Assembly: GCF_963855985.1 (NCBI RefSeq)
Contig: NC_087118.1
Location: 7,688,001-7,752,000, forward strand
Direction of reading: 5' to 3'
DNA length: 64,000 nucleotides
Source of the DNA: Ostrinia nubilalis
Lineage: Eukaryota; Arthropoda; Insecta; Lepidoptera; Crambidae
Part shown: positions 53,851-64,000 of the stretch, piece by piece
How positions within the stretch are numbered: the stretch's first letter is position 1
Layout of the letters: every line of letters starts with the position of its first letter
Program-made: the position numbers and the translations under genes
Notes under the pieces: generated by a model
Seen by the model: only the letters and a program-made list of their open reading frames with translations
Database searches by the model: none
What the model was told of the DNA's origin: nothing

Positions 53851-55665
53851 TCGTTTAAAACATTCTATATACGGACTAACATTATGCATGAAATTGGTAA
53901 TGGCACGAACTACCGCCATGTCTAAACTTTGGCTTACAGCTATCCTTTCGCGTTCGTCGTAAATGTACATACCGATAGGATTATTTGTGTCGGTGTAAGC
54001 CAAATCGAAAACACGATGGTAAGTTCGGCCCTGAATTTTTAGGAATGACACACCGGTATTCGGTTGTTGAAAACCATGAGAAACGCCTAATGCGCTAAAT
54101 GAGAACAAATTGTTAAAAGCTCGCGGTCTTAAAAGGAAAGCTGGGTGGCAATAGAACTCTTCGGTTAACGGCGGTAAATTTTGAACATTATATGCTCCAG
54201 AACCACAACACCACTTGACTCTACCTTTTTCCTCAACAAACATTCGCGCCTGACATTGGGGACATCTGAGACTGTCATTCAAAGACAGTTTTTTGAAAGA
54301 ATGAGTTTGAAGTGAATCTAAGTCGTCGTTTTGTTTTTGCCCGATCAAAATATTGGAATTACGCAACGCGGGTTCTAAGTTTCGATTTACAGTATCGTAC
54401 TGTTTTAACGACGCGTGTTTTATTTCCGGGTTTTGTTGCGAATACCGTTTTACCGCTTCCCTATTAACCGACGGATTACTTTGAATGTAACGTTTTACCG
54501 CGTCCCTGTTAACGGATGGATTGTTTTGCGAGTAACGTTTTACCGCGTCCCTATTAACCGAGGGATTTTTTTGTGAGTACCGTTTTACCGCGTCCCTGTT
54601 GGTAGTTGGGTTCTGGGTAGCATAACGTTTTACAGCCTCTCGGTGTCTAAGAGTTTTGGTTGACGTTACGTTACTAACCCGACCGCTATTGAAATCGACC
54701 CGATCAATGACAACTACTGGCTTTAATTTTAATTTGACATCAGAATGTGCACTACTGACGGACAAAGGTTTCGCATCATGTGCAATTTTTAACGCAGTTA
54801 AATTGACTCTCTCAAGAACCACAACTGGTTTTAATGTTTCATTAATTAATTTCGATTTTTTTGGTGCGGATGATTCTACTTTAGATTTAGAAGATCTCTT
54901 ATTTTTTTTGGGTCGACCTCGTTTGGTTGATTGCACCGGTGCAATGTCTATTGATTCTAACTCAACTTTTTCAAGGACTACGACAGGTTTCAACGTTGTT
55001 AATTTCGCGTCGCGTGGCTCGAGTGGGACGACGGGATCTAAGTTAAGCGCAAAATTTACTACAGTTAATTTATGTATAGAATATTGCGCCGAGGTATACG
55101 CATGTCCTACGAACAGTAATTTTGCGAGATCTTCTAAATTTTGGCAACAAAACAAACGCGCCTTATTTTGAGTTTCGTCCCGATGATTAAATTTATTATT
55201 GATGCCAACCGCATGGCTATTAAATAAATAAAATTTGTTGCCAAATTTCCAAAAAGAAACCGTATAATTGTTCCCGGTGAACAAGTAACTATCCCGAGTA
55301 TCGTTACGTTCGCGAGTGAATACACGGTCGCGCAAAATATGAACTAACTGCAATGTTGCAACATCAACATCGCGCAGTGAAGCTGGAAAAAGCCCGTTTT
55401 CAATCCAGTTGGGTTCCATTGCATTAATTTTAACCGCGAAGTTCCCTACTCGATAATCATTTGGCAATTCGTCTGGTAATAAGAAAACGTGGTCCCGAGG
55501 TTTACACTGCAAGTAAAGTAAATCACCGTACTGAAGAATAGTACTGATATCCGCAACATCAAACACGGCCCGATTTTTAATAACTGACAAAGCGGATGCA
55601 CATGCTGACATGGCTACACACTGTGCATTATTACCTTTATACCGTGCATCGCCTTGATGGGACAA
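53848..55665 (-). pseudogene. Helitron Rep/helicase, N-terminal part with tegument-protease-like domain
   Basis: About 606 native codons from ATG 55665 to the MITE; the last ~29 codons of the open frame are MITE sequence. Residues 1-160 resemble the herpesvirus large-tegument N-terminal cysteine peptidase (deubiquitinase) family: HQGDARY, the QC pair with candidate nucleophile C16, and FNSH (H151), where the family usually has Asp before Ser-His. Then come three LKPVVV-type repeats with basic, NLS-like KKNKRS, five to six 14-aa repeats (AVKRYSQ.NPSVNRD), a zinc-ribbon-like CPQC...WCC, and the usual Helitron segment KIQGRTYHR..IYDER. The peptidase may process the polyprotein or remove ubiquitin; untested. 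Confidence 0.85.
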
Positions 55666-56215
55666 TCCTTTACCAGAAATTAATAATTAATAATAGTCTG
55701 ATTGACAATGAAGTCGCGCTTATTATGCATTACGAATACATAATTTAAAAGAAAGTAATTTGCTTCGAAATACAAAATGCAGGTGGTTTCTTTATTTTCA
55801 GATAATATGCTGATACCTTATCAAGACAAAAATAACGAAAACTCTAAAAAGATTAAAGTCAATCTTCTCTTAAAATTATTGTCATAAAATATAAACGTGT
55901 AAAGAATGCAACTTCAGTATCTAAATTGAATGATGAAAAGTGTTATAGATTTATATGACACAGGGAAGATAATTAAAAGATTGGTCACATAATTAATGCT
56001 AATTTTCAACTCAGTTATGTAATATTATAAAAATACTTTCATTATCTTCTAACACTCTTTGCTAAAATATCTAAAGCATTTTGACAAGGCCTTAGAACAT
56101 CACCTTAAAGCAATATCAATCATGCAAATTTTGAGGTACACACAGAAAACAAAATGACAAACTACTTATAGTGCCAACAAATTTTCTGAAAATAAATCGT
56201 CAATATAAATTCATA
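55666..56215. other. Region upstream of the Helitron gene
   Basis: AT-rich and non-coding. The Helitron promoter and its 5'-TC end should be here, but no clear boundary is visible. Confidence 0.35.
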
Positions 56216-56950
56216 TTCAGTTATAAATGGTTATGCAATGAACAAGTGATAAATTTTGCAATGCCTACCTGATTAATTACTTTTATTGTTTTGGTAATTG
56301 AAATTAAGTTTGTTTTTTACTAATAAATAAAAGAAATTAAATTAAATTTAAAAGTAGATATACCTACCTATAGAGACCTACCTAAACCGAAAATCCAAAC
56401 TCATACAATTAATAGCAGCTAGTGCTAATAGTAATACCTACCTAAGAAGTTTAATGTAAACAAAAGTTTGAAATTTTATTATATTGAACAACAACATTAC
56501 CTACTTAAGTAGGTAGGTAATGTATCCAAATTACTAAAGAAAACAGTAAATTGTATTAAAAACAAATGCCTACCAGTTAAGGTATGTTCAGTTATAAATG
56601 GTTATGCAATGAACAAGTGATAAATTTTACAATGCCTACCTGATTAATTACTTTTATTGTTTTGGTAATTGAAATTAAGTTTGTTTTTTACTAATAAATA
56701 AAAGAAATTAAATTAAATTTAAAAGTAGATATACCTACCTATAGAGACCTACCTAAACCGAAAATCCAAATTCATACAATTAATAGCAGCTAGTGCTAAT
56801 AGTAATAAGAAGTTTAATGTAAACAAAAGTTTGAAATTTTATTATAATTGAACAACAACATTACCTACTTATGTAGATAGGTAATGTATCCAAATTACTA
56901 AAGAAAACAGTATATTGTATTAAAAACAAATGCCTACCAGTTAAGGTATG
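56216..56950 (+). repeat. Tandem duplication, 371-bp unit
   Basis: ttcagttataaatggttatg begins units at 56216 and 56587; the copies are nearly identical apart from a ~10-bp deletion in the second (ctacctaag lost) and a few substitutions. Recent local duplication, non-coding. Confidence 0.9.
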
Positions 56951-58473
56951 TAATGATGGAAATCAATGATTATACAAATTAGTACTAACCTATTTTACTG
57001 TAACTGTACCATTTTGCAGTAAGTTCATATTACAACAAGTAATTTTATTAGGCTAATCCTTCCTAAAAATGCATTGCATTGATACAATATTTCCTAAAAT
57101 AAAACTAATGCAAATTCAAATAACAGGCTTAACTTACCTAACCCCATTGAGACAATAAGTAGGTGCCTACCTACCTAATTTCTGCTTATCAAACATACCT
57201 AAATTAAATTAGTAATAATATGAATCAAAAGAAATTTAGAATTTATGTTTCTGTAAAAATGAAAAATATTATAGTACCTTAGATTAATAATCTAAGTAGT
57301 TAAAGGACCAATTTCAAACATGATGAATATTGATAACTTCAATCAATTGGTGCACATCTATTTGAATTTAATTAATTTATGACAAGAGATAAAAATTAAA
57401 TGTTATTAATACCACTATTCAAGTAGGTAAATTATAATTAGTATAATTATTAATCTTGATTTATAAAACGCTAGATATTATTGTCAGATCCAGACATATA
57501 CAAGTTCAAAAAAAAGTACCTATACCTAGTAAGATGAATGTCAAATCAGAATTCAGCACACTAAATTGAAAATATTGATAAATAAATACAAATATAACAA
57601 GCGCAGGATATATTTAAGTAGTATCAAATGCAAATAATCCTATTGCAAATCTGAAGGTTTTCAAATAATATTTAAACTGCATAGATATTACCTACCAATA
57701 TTTGAGAAGGATTCAATCAAGTTCTTATTATTGATTTGATTTCAGAGCAAATCAATTATTTTAACTACACTGAAACATTAATTAAATTAGATGTGATTCA
57801 ATAAATGCTTTGTTTATAATAAGAACTAAAGTTATGCTTACTTGTGTATTTTAAATACCTAATGTAACACCAATTTCAACAGTAAATAATCCTACGTGTA
57901 AAATTATTTACATAACTATTCATATGAAAACCATCTCAGAGTAAGAAGATCTAAATAACTTTTATTGATAAATAATGTGAATTTATGTTCATCAACAATG
58001 AAATGATAACTTGCCTGTTAGGACATTATTAATACAAGTACCTACCTTGTGTGGAATTGACATGTTTCAAAATATAAAGATTTCTTACGTGTTATTAACT
58101 ATTTACTGTTAGGCATGAACCTTTTTTTATAGGTCCATGATTGTAGGTAGGTGTAGGTAATTTAAATAACTTGGCAAATAGAATAAGGGGCTACGCCCTT
58201 GTCAACCATATTTAGAAAATGTGTGAAGTTATTGACTTGAAAAAGCTAGATCTTAACGAACAGACTCCAAATAAAGAAACAACGATAGAGAAATCCTATA
58301 AATTTGCAGTTATGAACTACCTACAACACCATTGCCATGTCAATTATAAAAGAAGAAAAATGGCGGTCCATAACTATTCATCAAAGCCAAACATAGTATA
58401 TTTTTAACGAACCAAAGGACCTAAACACAGAAAATAATGGAAAGAAGAACAAATAAGACTTTATAAGACTTAC
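56951..58473. other. AT-rich intron-like region
   Basis: No coding sequence or repeat with support, apart from many ctacct/aggtag motifs. It would be intron of the gene starting at 58930 on the minus strand. A 62-codon frame at 58219 has no recognisable content. Confidence 0.4.
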
Positions 58474-58529
58474 CCGTGGCGATGCAGACGGCCGTGGTGG
58501 AATCGTAGTTGAAGCGGGGCATCGTGAAA
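58474..58529 (-). CDS. First coding exon of a probable host gene
   Basis: Acceptor tataattgcag, then seven bases, an ATG at 58522 and 16 codons (MPRFNYDSTTAVCIATG with the last codon split), ending at a CACGG/gtaagt donor. It is locally GC-rich. I do not recognise the protein. The following exon was not identified; it must lie to the left, possibly beyond large amounts of inserted repeats. Confidence 0.6.
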
Positions 58530-58832
58530 CTGCAATTATACACATTTAATGAACTAAAGAACCACAAATTATGGCACTGAAGAACCTAAAATACACTTAA
58601 AACTTCGATCATTACACTTTAAAAAGTTTTAAACCATAAAAAGTTGTTTGTTCAACATTATTTCATTTGTTTTACAATGGCGTCCCCTTCAACAAAAATT
58701 ATGCCTACACTAACGGAACGATGAAAAGAAACAATTAAGTTGATATAACATCAAAATTGATTTGTACAATAGTATTTTATTATTTGACAAACCTATGGAT
58801 AATAATTTTAATAATATTTACACATAACTTAC

Positions 58833-58930
58833 CGCGATGAAACAAGATGCAAAACAGTTGCGACCGAGAGGGAGGCGGAAGTGAATGAGCGCGAAATGTC
58901 TCAAGGAAAGGAAGGGGCCAACTTTTTTGC
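58833..58930 (-). other. Probable 5' untranslated exon and promoter of the same host gene
   Basis: Ends in a consensus donor (CGCG/gtaagt at 58833) and is GC-rich, with a TTTCGCGC E2F-like site and a pyrimidine-rich start region (ccttcctttccttgag). It lies about 300 bp upstream of the first coding exon. The 5' boundary is approximate. Confidence 0.5.
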
Positions 58931-59430
58931 CTACAAAACTTATGACCATAGACAACTTTTGTTTAACCTATTGGTCACCAACCTATTTCGCCTGGAACAG
59001 TAAAAAAATATATTTCTGTTTTGAAAATAAAGATTTAGGGTTTTAGGCAATCGCAAAAATACGCATAAAATAACTAAAGCATTTCTATAAGTATTTTTAT
59101 CAAAGAAATATTGCACGGAAATGTTAAACGTTTTGTATTTTAAAAAAGACCATGGCGCTCTAAAGGATATAGAACGCAACTCAGATTTTATTTAATCTGA
59201 TTTGATTATGATGATTAATTATGATAGAAAAAGAATTATTAATAACAATCGGTTATTATGAATAATTTGGTAAAAGTGATTAAAGAAATCATTTACGTAT
59301 GTATAAAATTAAATAAACTGCTTAGGGTTGGCCCAAGGTCCACCCCCGCCGCATCTAAACCTATTTATTAAATTTTAAACAATTCGTTTAAATTTTAAAC
59401 ATTCCAATCTCATTATACTAATTTATGGAT
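58931..59430. other. Region upstream of the probable host promoter
   Basis: AT-rich; a 79-codon minus-strand frame at 58940-59179 lacks any recognisable motif. Nothing else seen. Confidence 0.35.
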
Positions 59431-60254
59431 TACTAATGTTTGGCCAAAAAACGTTTCCCAAATTATTACATCGCAAACAACGTTTCGCAAATTTTCATTT
59501 GGCAAATTCTCATTTGGCAAAACAACTTATTGCAAACTTTTAATTCGCAAATGTCGTTTTTGGCATATTATTGTTTAGCAAATTATTGTTTGGTAAAGTA
59601 TGTTTTGCCAAATGTTTCATTTGGCAAAAATATTTCACGATAAACTATTTACAAAATAATTTGATTGGTGCATAGAATGGAATACAAATTAGCTTGTGGT
59701 TATTATTTTGTTTAGTGGGTAGTAAATATAAAATTTGTTCTAAAATAATTTTCTTATTTCATTCTTTTTATCGAAATTTCCAAATGATTCATTAACAATA
59801 GAGGTGATTTTAGCGCTCGGCGGCCGCTGCCGCGGCACGCTTCGCTCGCCTTCGCGCATTAAGGGTCACTGTTCTAACCTAACCTAACCTACTATTTTCA
59901 GCAAAACCTACTTTTTGCAACCATACTACTTTCTGCAGTCTCTTTGTTTTACATAAAATTCTTGTGAAAACCATGATAATGTGCCTTATGCTTTGATTTG
60001 TGGGTAACGGTGGGTAAGTATTTGAGGTGTCAATTTGACCAAACAAATTATTTGGGACATAATATTTGACGAAATAAAACATTTGCTATATAAACATTTG
60101 CCAAGTAAAATTTTGCCAAATGACAATTTGACCAAATGAATTAGTTGCGAAAAGTACAGTTGCTAAAAGTTCATTTGGGAAATGAAACTTAGGCGATAAG
60201 TTGTTTGCGAAGTGAAATTTGGCGAAAAGTAATTTGGCCAAACGGAAGGATACC
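59431..60254. mobile_element. atttggcaaa-rich element, copy 2
   Basis: Same ends and GC-rich block as 44511-46380 but without the LINE insert. It is rich in variants of atttggcaaa and includes a short (aacct)3 run at about 59876-59891. Confidence 0.75.
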
Positions 60255-60435
60255 ACTAATTTATATTAATATATTAAGATATCAAAACGTTCAAAATGTG
60301 TTGCTGTACACGCTGTACACGAGCCGGTGTTCTCTTTTAAGATAATTGTAAGTGATAAATTAATGTGATTACTTTCTTACTTTTACCTCGACTGTCGGTA
60401 ATTATTATTAATAACTGGTAAGTAACATAATATAC

Positions 60436-60600
60436 ATAAATTAAAACGAACTGTCCCACCCATGACAGTGACAGGGGGGTGCCACCACCATTAATACCGA
60501 ATCGCTGGTTCCGATTTTTGCCACGTTGGAAACTATATAGTTGAAATGATGGTGGCGCCCCCCTGTCAATGTGTTTGGTGACACGGTTCAGTTTAAATTA
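60436..60600. mobile_element. Fold-back element, 165 bp
   Basis: Inverted blocks TGACAGGGGGGTGCCACCA and TGGTGGCGCCCCCCTGTCA are close to the centre, with looser outer pairing (aactgtcccacc with ggtgacacggtt). Non-coding. Confidence 0.75.
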
Positions 60601-60693
60601 GTTCATCTATATGACTGTAAGTAATGAACAGCGCAGCCGCCGCCGGTCTTATTGATCCTTGAGGGGATAATGACATTAATTAATCAGTAAGAC

Positions 60694-61361
60694 GTACTAT
60701 GGATCGAAATAGCGATTTATGGACATATTGATTTTTTTCTTTCACAATTTCTATTTGAAAAAAATACTTATCGAACGTAAATTACGTTATTCTGATGAAT
60801 AAATGTCGCTAAAAGTTTTTCTCAAAAATCAATAGTTAGGCTGGAAAAAAATATTTTCCATTTTCGTTGTATGGAATGAAACTTAAAGTGGTCGATTTCG
60901 ACTAAGCTATGGCTTGTTGACTATAATCCTAACTTATCAGCGCGCGCCCAAAGTTGCCCGTTCAGAAGTTACAAGGTTCCAAAATATGAGTTAAATATTT
61001 GTCAGTAATTTAAGGTTAATTTAAATTGTTAACGTATGGAATCTTTATATTTTCGTTGAATCTTTAAAGATATTCCAAAAAAAGTCACTTTTACTAACTT
61101 TTTTTCATTTTTCAGAACCACATAACTTGTGAACGGGCAACTTTAGGCGCGCGCTGATAGTGTAGGATTATAGTCAACAAGCCATTTCATTTCATACAAC
61201 GAAAATGGAAAATATTTTTTTCCAACCAAACTATTGGTTTTAAAGAAAATCTAACGACATATATTCATCAGAATAACGTAACGTATCGATAGGTATTTTT
61301 TTCAAATAGAAATTATGAAAAATATCGCTATGTCCATAAATCGCAATTTCGATCCATAGTG
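60694..61361. mobile_element. Long fold-back element, ~670 bp
   Basis: Begins tactatggatcgaaat and ends atttcgatccatagtg. Arms of about 280 bp include agttgcccgttcaga/tgtgaacgggcaact and gcgcgcgccc/ggcgcgcgct. The centre is a short AT-rich loop. No coding sequence. Confidence 0.85.
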
Positions 61362-62128
61362 TGACGTAACCTGTCAATATGAATTTAAAAAATAGAAGTT
61401 GTGAAAAAAAAAACGCTGTCCAAAATTTCGCTTTTCGATCGATCCATAATAGAAGTTTTTTTTAAAACATGATGATGACATTCACAACGCTAAAAAATTA
61501 TTATTTTTATCTCATAAAGATAAAAGTAAATTATGCCTGCTCCACTTTTACCTACTTTCGAGGGACCTTAATTTTTCAGTCGTACAAAACAAAATTTGAC
61601 AGAAGGGCGCTACACGGGTTAAAATTCACATTTTGTCCTTTGACGTTTCAAAATCTTTTGATTAAATTTCCGAACGAAACATCCTATCCCTCTCTAATCT
61701 GTGGTCCCTACACCCCCCTCTTGACAAACTGTCAAACAAAAGTTTGTTTTGATTTGGTTGGTGTTGTTTTGTTCGAATGAAATTTATAAAAATAGTTACT
61801 TACATACATATCTCAAAGAAATAATCTATAGCTGAAACAAGTGATCTTAAAAATAATAGTAACAGAAGCCTTGTACAATATTGCAACAATATCTGAGTTT
61901 TCAATGTGATACTGTTACGTTAACTCTATGCATATTTTGCCTGTGTAAAATAAAGAGAATGGTGATTGCAGCGTAAGGTAATGCTTGATGATAACTATGA
62001 AACGTTTGATAATTGATGGCACTATTAATTATTCAATAATATTTAAGAGGTCAAAGTTTTTGAGGATGAATGTTTTTTACTCTTGCACTCTAAAAGTATT
62101 GTACAGTTTTGATGAAATTATTTAACTA
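61362..62128. other. Unassigned non-coding region
   Basis: Sequence just after the fold-back partly repeats its motifs (gaaaaaaaaaacgctgtcc, gatcgatccata). A 103-codon frame at 61469 has no recognisable features. Confidence 0.35.
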
Positions 62129-62246
62129 TAAGGCTAAGTTGCACCATCTTAATTTAACAAACATCAAAAATCTATCAAACTTCATTCAGAAAACACCAGT
62201 TATCGTTAAAGTAACGGTCAAAGTTAGGTAATGCAACTGAGCCTTA
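62129..62246. mobile_element. Short MITE with gttgcacca-type ends, second copy
   Basis: TAAGGCTAAGTTGCACCA at one end and TGCAACTGAGCCTTA at the other, 118 bp; same family as 20858-20985. Confidence 0.65.
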
Positions 62247-63105
62247 ACGTTTACAACAAAATGTAAGCACAATATCTATCAATTTAATTAAAGTTATATA
62301 TTTTACTTTTCAGATGTTAAAGTGATCAATAATGATGTACAACTTGTCCCGGAAAACCAATATTTAATGAAAATTAACAAAATCTTAACAAACCAAAGTA
62401 AACTGTTCATAATTCCAAAATATTTAATTGAACATAAATTGATTATTATCTTTAAATAAGCCTTCTTAATAAATGAGTGTTTTAAAATTCATTGGGTTTT
62501 AATTAATATTAAATATCTAATAAGTTGAGATAAAAATGATATAGGAATGTTATCAACTGAACTAAGTACCTAAATATACCTACTATAATAAAGTATCAAT
62601 CAATCATCAATGTTAATGGAGTTCAAGATAATAGTAATATTTTGATGGTAATGATACAGACGGAGACAAGGCTATTTTCATAAATAAAAATAGATGAAAA
62701 CTTTTAAATACTATGTCACTTTTAAGAACTTATTCTACATAATAATAGGTTTGGAAGTTCTTTACAAGCTTAAACTTGTTTGTTTGGCTCTTGTGCATAA
62801 AATCTTACTTTTACAGGCATGGTATGCATCGCAGCTAAATGCATCAAATAAGTTATTAAGTAAATACTTTTATCCTTCTTACTGTTAGAATTTTGCTGTG
62901 TGTAGGTTTTTCATATCCAGATTTTTTCTTAGAAATTATTAGTTTTCTTTGTGTAATGAAGTACTATAACACTAACTTAATTTAGCAGTAAGTAGGCAAT
63001 ACTTACCACATTTAGTTTCAACAAATGTCATAATAATACAAGTAAGTACTTTAGTAAGTCCTGTTCTTATATTTTTAAAAATTATTTTGGGACTGGATGG
63101 CGCAA
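62247..63105. other. AT-rich region, nothing recognised
   Basis: About 860 bp without coding sequence or clear repeats. Confidence 0.35.
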
Positions 63106-63649
63106 TACAGGGTGGAATTTTATAATGCCACCTGGAGGGAAAGTACTTTTAATATTGTAGATAGAACTTTTTTCTCAAAGAAAACATTCCTTTATTTTTA
63201 AAGAGAACTACATTCAAAGATTTACAAACATTTTCTTGCCACACCCAGAATCAAACCAACTGAAATCTATTAAAAATTACAACCTGTATTTTTATTGCAT
63301 CAACTGTTAGGGTTAAGTATAAGGATGAAATCTCTTTAACAAACTTGATAAATCAAATGAAATGAAAACCATGAAATCTTAAATTATTTTATTTATGTAC
63401 GAAATACATTGTATGGTATGGTGGACAATTTTCGAAAATCTTTCAATGCAGTACTCTTTCTTTTCAAAAACAAAGAAATGTTTTCTTTCAGTAAAATTTT
63501 CTATCTACAGTATTATGAGTACTTACTGATATGTATCATCCTAGACTGCATCTCACTTAACACCAGGTGCGATTGCGGTCAAATACCTGCCTTGTCTAGC
63601 ATAAAAAAAAACTTTCCCTCTAGGTGGCTTTACAAAATTCCACCCTGTA
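63106..63649. mobile_element. Non-autonomous DNA transposon with TACAGGGTGGAA ends
   Basis: TACAGGGTGGAATTTT at the left and AAAATTCCACCCTGTA at the right are exact inverted ends; the match continues (atgccacctggagggaaagt with actttccctctaggtggc). 544 bp. The frame at 63409 inside it has no transposase features. Confidence 0.85.
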
Positions 63650-63723
63650 TATCCAATAATATTTATTTATTTAATTAATAACTACAATTTATAACACACA
63701 AAAGTTAGTGAGATGGCTGAAAG

Positions 63724-63792
63724 AAATTTCGGTAAAGGGGGTAAAACGAGATCCACGCGTACGAAGTCGCGGGAGGCCGCTAGTTATTTCAT
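63724..63792 (-). mobile_element. LINE/SINE remnant
   Basis: On the minus strand reads actagcggcctcccgcgact, then tcgtacgcgtggatctcg; this is a very common lepidopteran retroposon head or tail. Short and truncated. Confidence 0.55.
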
Positions 63793-64000
63793 AATGCGCG
63801 CTCGTTGCCTCGCACAAGTACCTATATAACCTATGTATGTACAAGTTACTGATTCTTGCTTGAGAAATAATAAGAATTAAAATCTATAAAAATGTGTAGA
63901 ATATAACTAACTACCCACAAGGGCTGCTCCCATGTGATGGGGCTTATCACCCTGCCAGATGGGTAGGACCATATGAGTTGAGAACGCGGGACATTACCCA

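Noticed and set aside
59876..59891. Telomeric (TTAGG)n tract
   Set aside because: Only about three units, inside a dispersed repeat; not a telomere.

Overview
The window is nuclear DNA of an insect, most likely a moth or butterfly. It is AT-rich and dense with mobile DNA. Short repeat tails that I associate with Lepidoptera occur at 13803-13849, 41100-41295, 46450-46910 and 63724-63792. Almost all recognisable genes belong to mobile or virus-like elements, and only scattered exon candidates of host genes are visible.

Region 1 (1-26769) holds two nested Polinton/Maverick elements (adintovirus-like, virion-encoding integrating DNA elements). Element A runs from beyond the left edge to 26769 and is dead. 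Its polymerase gene carries a 529-bp fold-back insertion and a frameshift, its exonuclease-like gene has a nonsense codon, its minor capsid and integrase genes have indels, and one end is replaced by a repeat array. Element B (6532-23409, 16,878 bp) lies in reverse orientation inside the first codons of A's major capsid gene. It is bounded by 115-bp terminal inverted repeats starting 5'-AG and by a 6-bp target duplication (TATTTA), as Polintons are known to have. B looks intact: packaging ATPase, conserved 347-aa protein, fibre-like protein, integrase with chromodomain, phospholipase A2-like protein, adenain-like protease, minor capsid, a 48-aa basic protein, major capsid, DnaQ-like protein, a small protein and a 1168-aa protein-primed DNA polymerase B. 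The structural genes are packed with 4-nt ATGA overlaps. The protease has no start codon for its conserved N-terminus and seems to be joined to the phospholipase gene by a -1 frameshift at A AAA AAC, conserved in both copies. B also carries a four-exon gene (208 aa, 18840-20317), unlike everything else in the element.

Region 2 (26771-37735) is a tandem array of about five 2.2-kb units, each built from diverged ~452-bp sub-repeats and containing many GCCAT/AAGATGGC motifs.

Region 3 (37736-49635) is mostly non-coding: fold-back elements, a ~375-bp satellite, a broken LINE reverse transcriptase, Helitron fragments, an inverted pair of ~0.7-kb dispersed repeats, and a few possible host exons on the minus strand.

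Region 4 (49636-55665) is an autonomous-type Helitron on the minus strand. Its Rep/helicase gene has a herpesvirus-tegument-like cysteine peptidase domain at the N-terminus and is split by a 595-bp piggyBac-type MITE at TTAA; the flanking reading frames are in register across the insertion.

Region 5 (55666-64000) is AT-rich, with a 371-bp tandem duplication, the first two exons of a probable host gene on the minus strand (58474-58930), and several fold-back or inverted-repeat elements.
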